Numbered from the stretch's first letter, positions 7,524-17,262 are shown. The stretch is 64,000 nucleotides of DNA from Pedobacter xixiisoli (GCF_900215335.1 NZ_OCMT01000003.1:434001-498000), one strand, 5' to 3'. A program made the numbers and translations. The notes: generated by a model from the sequence alone, not told the origin.

Positions 7524-9839
7524 ATGAACATTAAAAATTTTAGTTTAGCGCTTGTTCTTAGTTTAGCCGGTACTTCCGTTTTTGCACAACAGAAAATGAG
7601 CAAAGAAGCTATCGACAAAAAAGTTGATGCGCTGTTATCAAAAATGACGATTGAAGAGAAAGTAGGCCAAATGGCTCAAATCACTTTAGACGTGATTGGT
7701 AAAGGTAAAGATCGTTACACCAGCGATGAACCTTTCTCTTTAGATAAGAAAGAAACCGAAAAAGCTTTATTGCAGTATCATGTTGGTTCGGTATTAAATA
7801 CCTCTAATAATAGAGCTAGAACGCCACAAGTTTGGTATAACATCATCAACGAAATTCAAAATGTAGCCGTTAAAAAAGGAAAAAACAAGATTCCAGTAAT
7901 TTACGGCGTAGATGAGGTTCATGGTGCTACTTATACAGCCGGAGCTACCATGTTCCCACAGCAAATTGGTCAGGCGGCTACTTTTAACAGAGCTTTAGTA
8001 AAAGAGGGAGCTAGTGTTACCGCTTACGAAACTCGTGCAAGTGCCATTCCTTGGAACTTCTCACCAATCTTAGATTTAGGTGCTGATCCTAGGTTCCCTC
8101 GTCAGTGGGAGAGTTTTGGAGAAGACCCTTTCTTGGTTGCGCAGTTGGGTAAAGAAATGATCAAAGGTTTAGAAGGCGATAACAACGATGTTTCCAACCC
8201 TTTCAAAGTAGCTTCTTCTATCAAACACTTTTTAGGTTACCAAGTGCCAGTTTCTGGTAAGGATAGAACTCCAGCAATCATCTCCGATCAAGCTTTGAGA
8301 GAATATCACTTACCTGCATTTAAAGCAGCTGTAGACGCTGGTGCAAAAACCATCATGATCAACTCAGGTTTGATTAACGGTGTGCCAGTACATGCGAACT
8401 ACAAAATATTAACCAAACTGCTAAGAGAAGAGTTAGGCTTTAAAGGTTTGGTAGTAACCGATTGGGGAGATATCGAAAATCTTCACAAACGTGATCGCGT
8501 AGCTAAAGACAATAAAGAAGCGGTAATGATGGCGATCAATGCAGGTATCGACATGTCGATGATTGCTTATAACTACGAGCCTTTCTGTGATGATTTAGTG
8601 GCTTTAGTTAAAGAAGGTAAAGTAAAACAATCTCGTATTGACGATGCGGTTAGAAACATCTTGAGAGTAAAATACGAATTGAACTTGTTTGAAAAACCAA
8701 CTACTAACATCAAAGATTATCCAAAATTTGGAAGTAAAGAATTTGAAAAAGTAGCTTATGATGCGGCGGCAGAATCAATGACTTTATTGAAAAATAACAA
8801 CAATACATTGCCTTTGAGTAAAACTGCTAAAGTTTTAGTTACAGGTCCTAATGCTAATTCAATGAGAACTTTAAATGGCGCTTGGACTTACTCTTGGCAA
8901 GGTGAAAAAGTAGAAGAATTTGCTACGAAATATAACACCATCGTTAAAGCAATACAGAATAAAGTAGGTGCAGTTAATGTTACTTATTTGCCAGGCGTGA
9001 GCTATAAAATGGACGGCAAGTATTTCGAGGATTTTGCTGACAAAATGGATGAGACTATCGCAGCAGCTAAAAATGCAGATGTGGTTGTACTTTGTTTAGG
9101 TGAAAATACATACACCGAAACTCCAGGTAACTTAAGCGATTTATACATTTCTGATTTACAAACTGAATTGGCTAAGAAATTAGCTGCTACTGGTAAAACT
9201 ATTGTGTTGGTTTTAAATGAAGGTAGACCAAGAGTAATCAGCAAGTTCGAGAAAAACATGAGTGCGATTTTGCAAAGTTATTTGCCAGGCAATTTTGGTG
9301 GCGATGCCATTGCAGATGTATTGTATGGTGATGTTAATCCATCTGGGAAATTACCTTATACATATCCTCAATTCCCTAATGCTTTGTTCACTTACTACCA
9401 CAAACCATCAGAGTCTAGAGAAACTACAGAAGGAGTTTACAACTACGATGCAGATTACAACCCTCAATATGTTTTTGGTCACGGTTTAAGCTATACCACT
9501 TTTTCTTATAGCGATATCAAATTAAGTAGCAATACTTTGAAAAAAGGCGAGACTTTAGAAATCAGCGTGAATGTGAGCAACACCGGTAAAGTAGCTGGAA
9601 AAGAAAGTGTATTGCTTTATATTTCTGATTTAGTTGCACACGATATCAGCCCTGATGTGAAACGTTTAAGAGGCTTTGATAAAATCGATTTAAAAGCAGG
9701 CGAAACAAAGACTGTTACCTTCAAAATTAAACCAGAAGATATTGCTTATGTAAATGCTGAGTTGGTAACCACAACTGGCGAAGGTGAGTTTACCATTCAG
9801 TTGGGTAACAAGAAAGCAAACTTCAATTATACACCTTAA
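7524..9839 (+). CDS. GH3 beta-glucosidase (BglX-like)
   Basis: 771 residues with a signal peptide ending VFAQ, so periplasmic or surface. The N-terminal GH3 barrel carries the substrate-binding KHFLGY stretch and the nucleophile in LVVTDWGD (Asp313). The alpha/beta sandwich domain follows, and a fibronectin-III-like domain closes the protein (about 670-765). Length and order match BglX-type enzymes, which release glucose from beta-linked oligosaccharides. The GH30 gene follows after 12 bp, so the two form one unit. In the Bacteroides thetaiotaomicron beta-1,6-glucan locus (BT3309-BT3314) a GH3 and a GH30 subfamily 3 enzyme have the same division of labour. The linkage preference cannot be read from sequence alone. 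Confidence 0.92.
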   Translation: MNIKNFSLALVLSLAGTSVFAQQKMSKEAIDKKVDALLSKMTIEEKVGQMAQITLDVIGKGKDRYTSDEPFSLDKKETEKALLQYHVGSVLNTSNNRARTPQVWYNIINEIQNVAVKKGKNKIPVIYGVDEVHGATYTAGATMFPQQIGQAATFNRALVKEGASVTAYETRASAIPWNFSPILDLGADPRFPRQWESFGEDPFLVAQLGKEMIKGLEGDNNDVSNPFKVASSIKHFLGYQVPVSGKDRTPAIISDQALREYHLPAFKAAVDAGAKTIMINSGLINGVPVHANYKILTKLLREELGFKGLVVTDWGDIENLHKRDRVAKDNKEAVMMAINAGIDMSMIAYNYEPFCDDLVALVKEGKVKQSRIDDAVRNILRVKYELNLFEKPTTNIKDYPKFGSKEFEKVAYDAAAESMTLLKNNNNTLPLSKTAKVLVTGPNANSMRTLNGAWTYSWQGEKVEEFATKYNTIVKAIQNKVGAVNVTYLPGVSYKMDGKYFEDFADKMDETIAAAKNADVVVLCLGENTYTETPGNLSDLYISDLQTELAKKLAATGKTIVLVLNEGRPRVISKFEKNMSAILQSYLPGNFGGDAIADVLYGDVNPSGKLPYTYPQFPNALFTYYHKPSESRETTEGVYNYDADYNPQYVFGHGLSYTTFSYSDIKLSSNTLKKGETLEISVNVSNTGKVAGKESVLLYISDLVAHDISPDVKRLRGFDKIDLKAGETKTVTFKIKPEDIAYVNAELVTTTGEGEFTIQLGNKKANFNYTP

Positions 9840-9851
9840 AATTAAGATTTG

Positions 9852-11273
9852 ATGAAGAAATTTATAGCGAGTTGCGTAGCGTTTTCTATAGTAATGGCTT
9901 CTTGCGCTAGCAAGAAAGGGCAAACTATCAATAACAATCAGACAGGTAGCGATGTTGCTTTTTGGCTTACCAAAGGCGACCAATCTGTATTGCTGAAAAA
10001 ACAAGAAGTAGCTTTAAATTTCGGTACCGCTGCAAATACACATAAAACGATTACCGTAGATGAAAACCAAACCTATCAAAGTATTGATGGGTTTGGCTAT
10101 ACTTTAACTGGTGGTAGTGCTACGTTAATTAATAAGTTGCCAGAGCAAGAAAAAGATGCGTTATTGAAAGAGCTTTTTTCGACCGAAGGAAATGCCATTG
10201 GTGTAAGTTATTTGAGAGTAAGTATTGGCGCATCTGATTTAAGTGCGAAGGTTTTTACCTACAATGATTTGCCTGCTGGTGAAACCGATGTAAAAATGGA
10301 ACGTTTCTCTATCGCAGAGGAAATGACAGATTTAGTGCCCGTTTTAAAAAGGATTTTGGCGATTAACCCTAGCATTAAAATTTTAGGTTCCCCATGGACT
10401 CCTCCAACTTGGATGAAGACAAACAAAGCTTTTAAAGGTGGAAGTTTGTTGCCAGAGTTTTATCAAGCCTATGCTAACTATTTTGTGAAGTATATTGCTG
10501 CCATGAAAGCGCAAGGTATCACTATTGATGCAATCACCATTCAGAACGAGCCTCTGCATCCAGGCAATACGCCAAGTTTGCTGATGCTCGCTAACGAACA
10601 GGCTAATTTCATTAAAACGGCTTTAGGTCCAACTTTTCAGAAAGCAGGTTTAAAAACAAAGATTATTCTTTACGATCATAATGCAGATCGTCCAGATTAT
10701 CCGATGAGTATTTTAGCAGATGCCGAAGCCAGCAAATATGTTGATGGCTCTGCTTTTCACTTATATGGAGGAAAGATTGATGCGCTTAGCCAAGTTCATG
10801 ATGCTTACCCAGATAAACACATTTACTTCACAGAACAATGGGTTGGTGGTCCAGGTAATTTCGCGGAAGATTTGAAATGGCATGTGAGCACCTTAATTGT
10901 TGGAGCAACCAGAAACTGGAGCAGAAATGTGCTAGAGTGGAATTTAGCAGCAGACGCAAACTACGATCCACACACGCCAGATGGTGGCTGCACCAATTGC
11001 TTAGGTGCCTTAACCATCGCTCCAGCAGTAACTAGGAACGTAGCTTACTATGTAATAGCTCATGCTTCAAAGTTTGTGAGACCAGGTTCGGTAAGAATTA
11101 ATTCTTCTGCGGATAATACCCTAAGCAACGTTGCTTTTAAAACTCCCGATGGTAAAAAAGCTTTGATTGTGATGAACACCAGTAATAGCGACCAAACTTT
11201 TAATATCAGTTACCAAGGGAAATTGGTTACACCAACATTGCCAGCAGGTGCGGCAGGCACATTTGTTTGGTAA
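9852..11273 (+). CDS. GH30 endo-beta-1,6-glucanase/glucosylceramidase-like lipoprotein
   Basis: 473 residues from the ATG at 9852; an in-frame TTG one codon earlier is the less likely start. The lipoprotein signal ends MASC. GH30 hallmarks are the opening IDGFGYTLTGGSA, the acid/base in TIQNEP (Glu233), the nucleophile in IYFTEQW (Glu328) and the C-terminal beta domain after SKFVRPGS. GH30 enzymes of this shape in Bacteroidota sugar loci are mainly endo-beta-1,6-glucanases acting on fungal walls and pustulan. The lipid anchor suggests action at the surface, making oligosaccharides for the SusCD pair upstream. A strong terminator ends the unit 34 bp later. Confidence 0.9.
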   Translation: MKKFIASCVAFSIVMASCASKKGQTINNNQTGSDVAFWLTKGDQSVLLKKQEVALNFGTAANTHKTITVDENQTYQSIDGFGYTLTGGSATLINKLPEQEKDALLKELFSTEGNAIGVSYLRVSIGASDLSAKVFTYNDLPAGETDVKMERFSIAEEMTDLVPVLKRILAINPSIKILGSPWTPPTWMKTNKAFKGGSLLPEFYQAYANYFVKYIAAMKAQGITIDAITIQNEPLHPGNTPSLLMLANEQANFIKTALGPTFQKAGLKTKIILYDHNADRPDYPMSILADAEASKYVDGSAFHLYGGKIDALSQVHDAYPDKHIYFTEQWVGGPGNFAEDLKWHVSTLIVGATRNWSRNVLEWNLAADANYDPHTPDGGCTNCLGALTIAPAVTRNVAYYVIAHASKFVRPGSVRINSSADNTLSNVAFKTPDGKKALIVMNTSNSDQTFNISYQGKLVTPTLPAGAAGTFVW

Positions 11274-11307
11274 AAGATTTTCATCCTAATATTTGATTTA
11301 TTTGGTT

Positions 11308-11338
11308 AACCCCGCGAAAGCGGGGTTTTCTTTTTTTT
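11308..11338 (+). terminator. Intrinsic terminator of the beta-glucan locus
   Basis: The 8-bp stem AACCCCGC/GCGGGGTT with a GAAA tetraloop is followed by a T-rich tract to 11338. It lies 35 bp after the GH30 stop codon. Confidence 0.92.
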
Positions 11339-11486
11339 AGCGCTTTGCTAAGCATCACGTTATTGCGAGGCACGAAGCAATCTTAAAGCGGGCAGTTAAT
11401 TCTGACAACCTTACTTCGCCTTCTCGTCATTTCCGCGTAGACGGGATTCGTAATGCGGTTAGTTAAAATAGAGACCTGCGTGGCAG

Positions 11487-11550
11487 ATGCTGAAATAAAT
11501 TCAGCATGACGGAGCGTAAATATAGCGTCACCCTCGATTTATTTCAGGGT
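11487..11550 (+). repeat. Two-hairpin dispersed repeat, copy 1
   Basis: A 64-bp unit holds two palindromes: ATGCTGAA-N5-TTCAGCAT (11487-11507) and an imperfect ACCCTCGA...TTTCAGGGT (11530-11550). The same unit occurs in opposite orientation at 63566-63629 with 9 mismatches in 64. This resembles the REP/BIME elements scattered between bacterial genes. It sits in the 320-bp spacer after the GH30 terminator, which holds no gene. Confidence 0.75.
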
Positions 11551-11593
11551 CTGATTAGATATATTATAAGCTATTCAACAAGACAGTTATGTT

Positions 11594-12280
11594 CTAAAAC
11601 TTCTCAAACTTCTCCCAAAAGCCATCCTTTGGAAGCTTGGCGAAAATTTTAATTGGTTCTTTCTTTACAGGGTGTACAAACTCTAATTGGCGAGCATGTA
11701 AACAAATGCTACCTTTTTTGCTACCACGAGGATAACCATATTTATTGTCGCCGACTATTGGACAACCCATGGTAGAAAGTTGTACCCTGATTTGATGAGA
11801 TCGGCCAGTTAATGGATTTACTCGTAGCAAGTAATAACCATCTAATTCTGTGAGCAGCTGATAATCTAGCTCGCAATATTGACTGCCTTTTGCTTCGTAG
11901 TCATAAGCCTTTACAACATTTTTCTTAGGATCTTTAATTAGCCAATTGATGAGCTTTCCTTGCGGTTTTGCCGGTTTTTTTCGTACTACCGCAAAGTATG
12001 TTTTTTTGATTTCGCGGTTTTTAAAGATGGCGTTCATCCTGTCTAAAGCCTTGCTGGTTTTAGCGAACAGGATTAAACCACTAACTGGCCTATCCAAACG
12101 ATGGGCAACGCCAAGAAAAGCTGTGCCAGGTTTGTTGTACTTAGCTGCTAAAAACTCTCTAACCATGTCATCTAATGGCTTGTCTCCAGTTTCATCTACT
12201 TGTACTACATCGCCAGCTCTTTTGTTGATGGCAATGAGATGATTATCTTCGTAAAGTACGTCTGCTTCGGTAATGGCCAT
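11594..12280 (-). CDS. RluA-family RNA pseudouridine synthase
   Basis: 228 residues. The catalytic motif is HRLDRPVSGL with Asp63, the residue that attacks uridine in this family. Further family signatures are the LTGRSHQIRVQL strand and the GDNKYG turn. There is no S4 RNA-binding domain at the N-terminus, as in the short RluA/RluC-like group that modifies rRNA or tRNA. It stands alone on the reverse strand between gene-free spacers, so context gives no hint of its target. Exact target assignment is not possible from sequence alone. Confidence 0.92.
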   Translation of the reverse strand: MAITEADVLYEDNHLIAINKRAGDVVQVDETGDKPLDDMVREFLAAKYNKPGTAFLGVAHRLDRPVSGLILFAKTSKALDRMNAIFKNREIKKTYFAVVRKKPAKPQGKLINWLIKDPKKNVVKAYDYEAKGSQYCELDYQLLTELDGYYLLRVNPLTGRSHQIRVQLSTMGCPIVGDNKYGYPRGSKKGSICLHARQLEFVHPVKKEPIKIFAKLPKDGFWEKFEKF

Positions 12281-12621
12281 GTTTTGGTTAACTGTTTAAA
12301 TTGATAAATGGTTAATCGGGGTTTCGCTCGGTTTAAGTATCTTGCAGTGTTATTTGTTAGCTAAACCCGATTGGAACATTGTCCTTTTTGTTGTCGCTGC
12401 CTATCGTTTCGTATATGCTGAGTTTCCCCGAATAGTCGGGAAAAGTAATCGAAGCGTTTTTGCTATAAAAATCCTTCGACAGGCTCAGGATGACAGAAGT
12501 GGTAGCAAAAAGATAAAAGTGTAAAGCGGGACTGATTTAACCGAGAAGTACTGAAATTGCTTTTCAAAAAACCTCTTTGCTACTTTATCCTTATTCCTTG
12601 CTCTTTTATCCTTTCTCCAAT
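12281..12621. other. Gene-free spacer with small palindromes
   Basis: This spacer holds no credible gene; the open frame at 12342-12524 has no support. Visible structure is CCCGA-atag-TCGGG near 12433 and the sequence CCTTCGACAGGCTCAGGATGA near 12473, which resembles scattered intergenic repeats in this phylum. No promoter for the flanking reverse-strand pseudouridine synthase gene could be identified. Confidence 0.4.
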
Positions 12622-13437
12622 CTAATATTGTTCTTTTTCGTTCGGGAAATCGTTCGCTTTTACATCGGCAATATAAGATTGTGCCGCACCTTTAATGCCT
12701 TCGTACAAATCTAAATATTGGCGTAGGAAACGAGGTTTGAAGCCTTTGGTTAATCCAATCATATCATTTACCACTAATACCTGTCCGTCGCAATGCGGAC
12801 CAGCACCAATACCAATTGTTGGAATATGTAAGCTCTCAGTTACTTCTTTGGCTAGTTTAGCAGGTATTTTTTCTAATACTACTGCGAAACAACCTGCATC
12901 TTGTAAGGCAAGAATATCTGTTTTTAACTTGTTTGCCTCTTCATCATCTTTTGCTCTAACAGTATAGGTGCCAAATTTATAGATAGATTGTGGAGTTAAT
13001 CCTAAGTGTCCCATTACAGGAATACCTGCGGTGATGATACGTTGGACAGATTCTACAATCTCTACGCCACCTTCTAGCTTTACACCGTGTGCGCCGCTTT
13101 CTTTCATGATACGGATGGCAGAATTTAAGGCTTCCTTAGAATTGCCCTGATAAGAACCGAAAGGTAAATCTACTACTACAAAAGCTCTATTTGCACCACG
13201 TACCACAGACTGGGCGTGATAAATCATTTGGTCTAAAGTAATAGGTAGCGTAGTTTCGTGACCGGCCATTACGTTAGAGGCCGAATCTCCCACTAGAAGT
13301 ACATCTAGGCCGGCATCATCTAAGATGGTAGCCATTGAATAATCGTAAGCGGTAAGCATGGCAATTTTTTCATTGCGCTGCTTCATTTCTTGCAAAGTAT
13401 GCGTAGTGATACGCTTAATTTCTTTGTTTACCGACAT
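12622..13437 (-). CDS. panB: 3-methyl-2-oxobutanoate hydroxymethyltransferase
   Basis: 271 residues from the ATG at 13437, the usual PanB length. The open frame extends to 13536, but the extra 33 residues look like spacer and the candidate promoter at 13458-13465 lies inside them, so the shorter start is better. PanB transfers a hydroxymethyl group from methylenetetrahydrofolate to alpha-ketoisovalerate, giving ketopantoate, the first committed step of pantothenate and CoA synthesis in the cytosol. Diagnostic stretches are [24 protein letters not shown] and TIGIGAG with the active-site region around [10 protein letters not shown]. The gene stands alone, divergent from carA. Confidence 0.97.
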   Translation of the reverse strand: MSVNKEIKRITTHTLQEMKQRNEKIAMLTAYDYSMATILDDAGLDVLLVGDSASNVMAGHETTLPITLDQMIYHAQSVVRGANRAFVVVDLPFGSYQGNSKEALNSAIRIMKESGAHGVKLEGGVEIVESVQRIITAGIPVMGHLGLTPQSIYKFGTYTVRAKDDEEANKLKTDILALQDAGCFAVVLEKIPAKLAKEVTESLHIPTIGIGAGPHCDGQVLVVNDMIGLTKGFKPRFLRQYLDLYEGIKGAAQSYIADVKANDFPNEKEQY

Positions 13438-13457
13438 GCTTTTTGTTTTGGTGTGTA

Positions 13458-13465
13458 CAAAATTA
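13458..13465 (-). promoter_or_regulatory. -7 element of panB
   Basis: Read on the reverse strand this is TAATTTTG, a full match to TAnnTTTG, about 20 nt before the chosen panB start. The -33 region is only T-rich, without a clean TTTG. Its position argues against the upstream start at 13536. Confidence 0.5.
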
Positions 13466-13570
13466 ACTTTTATTATTTGGAATAAAGAACAAGGAACAAG
13501 GATTAAGGAGTTAAGGCCAACCAACCAAAAAACCAAACAACTAACAACCCGATATTTTTTTTAAAAAATC

Positions 13571-13602
13571 TTGAAAAAAATCGTTGAAAACGTATACCTT
13601 TG
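13571..13602 (+). promoter_or_regulatory. Promoter of carA
   Basis: TTG at 13571-13573 and TACCTTTG at 13595-13602 are separated by 21 bp, a good Bacteroidota promoter. It leaves a leader of about 110 nt before carA. The leader contains AACGG-tttat-CCGTT, a small hairpin that could matter for control, but I recognise no riboswitch. Confidence 0.6.
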
Positions 13603-13720
13603 TACTCCGAAATGAGAGAGTTCAATCATACGGTTTTATCATCCTACAAAAACGGTTTATCCGTTAAAAACTCCCATTCCTTTTTATCATTTTTTATCCC
13701 CAATTTTTATTGTAATTTAA

Positions 13721-14833
13721 ATGACTAACTACACTAAGTTACCAGCGATTTTGTTATTGGCCGATGGCACCGTTTTTTATGGCAAGGCTGCTGGGAAAAT
13801 AGGAACTACCACCGGTGAAATCTGTTTCAATACAGGTATGACTGGCTATCAGGAGGTTTTTACGGATCCTTCTTATTTCGGACAGATTATGGTAACTACC
13901 AATGCACATATTGGTAATTACGGCATGCACCGCGATGAGATAGAATCTGAAGGAATTAAAATTGCTGGTTTGGTTTGCAAAAATTACAACATCAATTATT
14001 CTAGAAAAGAAGCTACGGAGTCTATCCAAGATAACTTCCAAAATGAGAACATCGTAGGTATCTGTGATATTGATACTCGTGCTTTGGTTCGTCATATTCG
14101 TAATAAAGGAGCGATGAATGCTATCATTTCTTCTGAAATTACTGATTTGCAACAGTTGAGAAAGAAATTGGAAGAGGTGCCTTCTATGGATGGTTTAGAG
14201 CTTTCTTCGGTAGTTTCTACCAAAGAGCCTTACTATTACGGTAATCCGGAAGCTTCAATCAAAATTGCTGCTTTAGATTTAGGTATCAAAAAGAACATTC
14301 TTCGCAACTTCGACGATAGAGAGCTTTACATCAAAGTATTCCCTGCTAAAACTACTTTTGAGGAAATGAATGCTTGGGGAGCTAATGGTTATTTCATCTC
14401 TAACGGTCCTGGCGATCCATCAGCAATGCCTTACGCTATCGAAACGGTGAAGGCAGTTTTAGCAGCTGATAAGCCATTATTCGGTATTTGTTTAGGTCAC
14501 CAGTTGTTGGCAGAAGCTAACGGTATAGGTACCATGAAAATGTTTAACGGTCACCGTGGATTAAACCACCCAGTTAAAAATATCATCAAAAACCACTGCG
14601 AAGTAACTTCTCAAAACCACGGTTTTGGTGTAATTCCAGAAGAAGTAAAGGCTTCTGATAAAGTAGAAATTACACACGTAAACTTAAACGATGATTCTAT
14701 TGAAGGTATCCGTGTAAAAGGCAAGAAAGCATTTTCGGTGCAATATCACCCAGAAAGTTCTCCAGGTCCACACGATTCACGTTATCTTTTCGATGATTTC
14801 GTGAGCATGATCAAAGGTGAATTGGCTTGGTAA
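13721..14833 (+). CDS. carA: Carbamoyl-phosphate synthase small (glutaminase) subunit
   Basis: 370 residues, full length for CarA. The N-terminal domain starts with LLADGTVFYGKA and contains the CFNTGMTGYQE signature. The C-terminal class I amidotransferase domain has the nucleophile elbow GICLGHQLL and the catalytic pair in QYHPE. CarA releases ammonia from glutamine and feeds it to the large subunit for carbamoyl phosphate, the entry point to pyrimidines and arginine. The large subunit gene is not next to it: a terminator follows at 14878, so carB must lie elsewhere. Confidence 0.97.
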   Translation: MTNYTKLPAILLLADGTVFYGKAAGKIGTTTGEICFNTGMTGYQEVFTDPSYFGQIMVTTNAHIGNYGMHRDEIESEGIKIAGLVCKNYNINYSRKEATESIQDNFQNENIVGICDIDTRALVRHIRNKGAMNAIISSEITDLQQLRKKLEEVPSMDGLELSSVVSTKEPYYYGNPEASIKIAALDLGIKKNILRNFDDRELYIKVFPAKTTFEEMNAWGANGYFISNGPGDPSAMPYAIETVKAVLAADKPLFGICLGHQLLAEANGIGTMKMFNGHRGLNHPVKNIIKNHCEVTSQNHGFGVIPEEVKASDKVEITHVNLNDDSIEGIRVKGKKAFSVQYHPESSPGPHDSRYLFDDFVSMIKGELAW

Positions 14834-14877
14834 CAGAAGGCTAAAAGGTATAAGTTTTCCTTCCTCAAACCATATTT

Positions 14878-14908
14878 AAGGATGTTTGCTTGTGCAAACA
14901 TCCTTTTT
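14878..14908 (+). terminator. Intrinsic terminator of carA
   Basis: A 12-bp perfect stem, AAGGATGTTTGC/GCAAACATCCTT, with a TTGT loop runs into a T-tract. It is 45 bp after the carA stop. Confidence 0.9.
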
Positions 14909-15053
14909 AATTTAAAGCAGATTTGTGCATCCTAGTTCCAAAAAACTAACCAACCAACCAACTAACCAGTTCATTCATCATTTCATCCTCATAATTATTC
15001 CAATTAGCGAAAAAGCATAGTCAATTTAACATAGGCTTCTTACTTTTATACCA

Positions 15054-15818
15054 ATGACAAACAAACGACCAATTATCAGCGTAACTAATTTAGTAAAACA
15101 CTATGGCGAGTTCAAAGCTGTTCAAGGGCTTTCGTTCGAGGTTTACGAAAATGAAATATTTGGATTGCTTGGTCCAAATGGCGCAGGAAAGACAACTACC
15201 TTAGAGATTATAGAAACTTTACGCAGTAAAACTAGCGGCGAAGTTTTAGTAGATGGATTGAATGTAGATACCGATGCCAATGCCATTAAACAACTTATTG
15301 GTGTACAATTACAGGCTGCGGGTTATTATCCAAACTTGAATTTGGTAGAGCTTTTGGAGCTTTTTGCTGGGCTTTATGGCGTAAGTGTAACTCCGATGGA
15401 AATGCTGGCAAAAGTAAACTTGCAAGACAAAGCTAAAGCCAAGTACAAAGAACTTTCTGGCGGACAAAAGCAACGTTTCTCCATCGCAACCACCTTAATT
15501 AACTCACCAAAAATAGTCTTCTTAGATGAGCCTACCACAGGTTTAGACCCACAAGCACGTAGAAATCTTTGGGATTTGATTAGTGAAATAAGAAACAACG
15601 GTACTACGGTAGTGATTACTACGCACTACATGGACGAAGCCGAGCAATTGTGTGATAGAGTAGCCTTCGTGGAAGCAGGAAAAATCATTGCCTTAGATAC
15701 GCCAGACCAATTGATAGATAACTTAATTGCAAGTGGCTTCGAACGCAAAAAAGAAGTAAAAGCCGCCAACTTGGAAGACGTGTTTATCAATCTTACCGGC
15801 AAGGAGTGGAGAGAGTAA
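15054..15818 (+). CDS. ABC-2 type exporter, ATP-binding subunit
   Basis: 254 residues with a complete nucleotide-binding domain: Walker A GPNGAGKTT, signature LSGGQ, Walker B IVFLDEP followed by TTGLDP, and the switch His in ITTHYMDEAE. This order is typical of DrrA/CcmA-type exporters. The permease gene follows after 42 bp and encodes the only membrane partner, so the pair should form a dimeric exporter in the inner membrane. The substrate is unknown; related pairs export drugs, lipids or polysaccharide parts. Confidence 0.95.
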   Translation: MTNKRPIISVTNLVKHYGEFKAVQGLSFEVYENEIFGLLGPNGAGKTTTLEIIETLRSKTSGEVLVDGLNVDTDANAIKQLIGVQLQAAGYYPNLNLVELLELFAGLYGVSVTPMEMLAKVNLQDKAKAKYKELSGGQKQRFSIATTLINSPKIVFLDEPTTGLDPQARRNLWDLISEIRNNGTTVVITTHYMDEAEQLCDRVAFVEAGKIIALDTPDQLIDNLIASGFERKKEVKAANLEDVFINLTGKEWRE

Positions 15819-15860
15819 AATTAAGTTAAAAGTAGAAAGTTAAAAGTCAAAAGCACTTAT

Positions 15861-16952
15861 ATGTCGCAACCTTACAATCATACAAAAGCTACGCTAGCTT
15901 TAGCAAAAGCAAGTTTTCGGTCAATTACCCGAAGTCCATCTGCGGTAATTTTCACCTTAGCATTCCCGCTGATATTCATTGTTGTTTTCGGCTTTATTGG
16001 CGGCGGCGGTATGAAGCTCGATGTAGCTCTTGCACCAGGTTCAGATTTGCAAAATCCGGTAATTACAGCTTTGGAAAAAACTGGTGTAATTCGCTTAACC
16101 AAAAACGATACGCAACAAAATATCGAAAAGAACCTAGAAAAAGGAGCTTACGATGCGGTGATTAACATAGAGAAAAATCCGGATGGTTTGCCAGCGTATT
16201 TTACCAATGTGAAATATACTTCAGCCTCTTTAACCAATGGAAATGTACTGAAATCAGTATTGAACGACCTCGCACATCAACTGAATACGGTAAATCAAAA
16301 ACCTACCGTAACAGAGATTAGAGCAACCACCATTACGGGTAGACTACATAGAACCATCGATTTTATCTTGCCAGGACAGTTGGGTTTCTCTTTGTTAAGT
16401 ACAGGTGTTTTTGGTACCGCATTTATCTTCTTCGCCCTTAGACAAAACTTGGTGATTAAGCGCTTTTTCGCTACGCCAGTTAGGCGTTCGAGCATCGTGT
16501 TGGGCGAAGCTATTGCCCGTATCGGTTTTGCGCTATTAGGTGCGCTGTTTATCATTATTATCGGTCACTTTGCTTTTAATTTTACGCTGATCAACGGTTT
16601 CGTCACCGTATTTAATATGATTGTGCTGGCTACTATTGGTATCATCGTTTTCATGGGTTTTGGTTTCGTCGTTTCGGGCTTGGCAAAAAGCGAAAGCACC
16701 ATTCCGCCAATCTCAAATATCATTACCCTACCTCAGTTTTTGTTATCGGGAACTTTCTTTTCTATCAACGCATTTCCAACTTGGTTGCAGCCTATCAGTA
16801 GAGCCTTGCCTTTAACTTACCTAAACGATGCCATGCGTAAAGTAGCTTTCGAAGGCGCAAACCTTTGGGATGTAAAACAGCAGATTTTAATTATGGTCGT
16901 TTGGGGTATTGGCATCTATGCCGTTGCCGTAAAAACTTTTAAATGGGAATAA
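15861..16952 (+). CDS. ABC-2 type exporter, permease subunit
   Basis: 363 residues. One membrane segment near the N-terminus (AVIFTLAFPLIFIVVFGF) is followed by a soluble loop of about 130 residues, then five further membrane segments from about residue 175 onward, the standard ABC-2 permease layout (ABC2_membrane_3-like). The motif LPQFLLSGTFFSINAFP before the last segments is characteristic. It pairs with the ATPase encoded immediately upstream. The spacer after it (310 bp) holds a palindromic repeat but no gene. Confidence 0.93.
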   Translation: MSQPYNHTKATLALAKASFRSITRSPSAVIFTLAFPLIFIVVFGFIGGGGMKLDVALAPGSDLQNPVITALEKTGVIRLTKNDTQQNIEKNLEKGAYDAVINIEKNPDGLPAYFTNVKYTSASLTNGNVLKSVLNDLAHQLNTVNQKPTVTEIRATTITGRLHRTIDFILPGQLGFSLLSTGVFGTAFIFFALRQNLVIKRFFATPVRRSSIVLGEAIARIGFALLGALFIIIIGHFAFNFTLINGFVTVFNMIVLATIGIIVFMGFGFVVSGLAKSESTIPPISNIITLPQFLLSGTFFSINAFPTWLQPISRALPLTYLNDAMRKVAFEGANLWDVKQQILIMVVWGIGIYAVAVKTFKWE

Positions 16953-17042
16953 AATAATTAGAAGCGCAATTACTGTGTTTCTTTTGTTCCGAAAGTCCCG
17001 CTTTTCGTTACAATCTTTTTGTGAACGGCACTGGCCTTCTTC

Positions 17043-17075
17043 AGACTTCGTAAGTTTTTAAAACTTACGAAGTCT
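17043..17075. repeat. Palindromic hairpin, ACTTCGTAAGT type
   Basis: AGACTTCGTAAGTTTT (17043-17058) and its exact complement (17060-17075) form a 16-bp hairpin around a single central base. A sister palindrome built on ACTTACGAAGT lies at 63415-63447. It sits in the 310-bp spacer after the ABC permease and could serve as its terminator, since TTTTCTTTT follows. Confidence 0.65.
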
Positions 17076-17262
17076 TTTCTTTTGTGCGCCAAAAAGTATT
17101 TCACTGCAATCGGGGCTATCGAACAACTTTTCCTCTCAAACAACTCAAGTTTTGCCATCACAAAGCTGTGGATGAATCTGCGATGTTTGTGGAAAAGACA
17201 GATACAATCAAACAACAACTATAGTTATTCGTTAACTTAGATGTACCAACAACTAATCAATC

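Noticed and set aside
12342..12524. 60-residue open frame between the pseudouridine synthase and panB
   Set aside because: It runs through palindromes and a repeat-like stretch, and the predicted peptide resembles no protein.
13438..13536. N-terminal extension of PanB
   Set aside because: The usual family start is at 13437 and a -7 element lies within the extension.
13603..13720. Riboswitch or pyrimidine attenuator in the carA leader
   Set aside because: Only one small hairpin is present, with no recognised aptamer core or leader peptide with a terminator.
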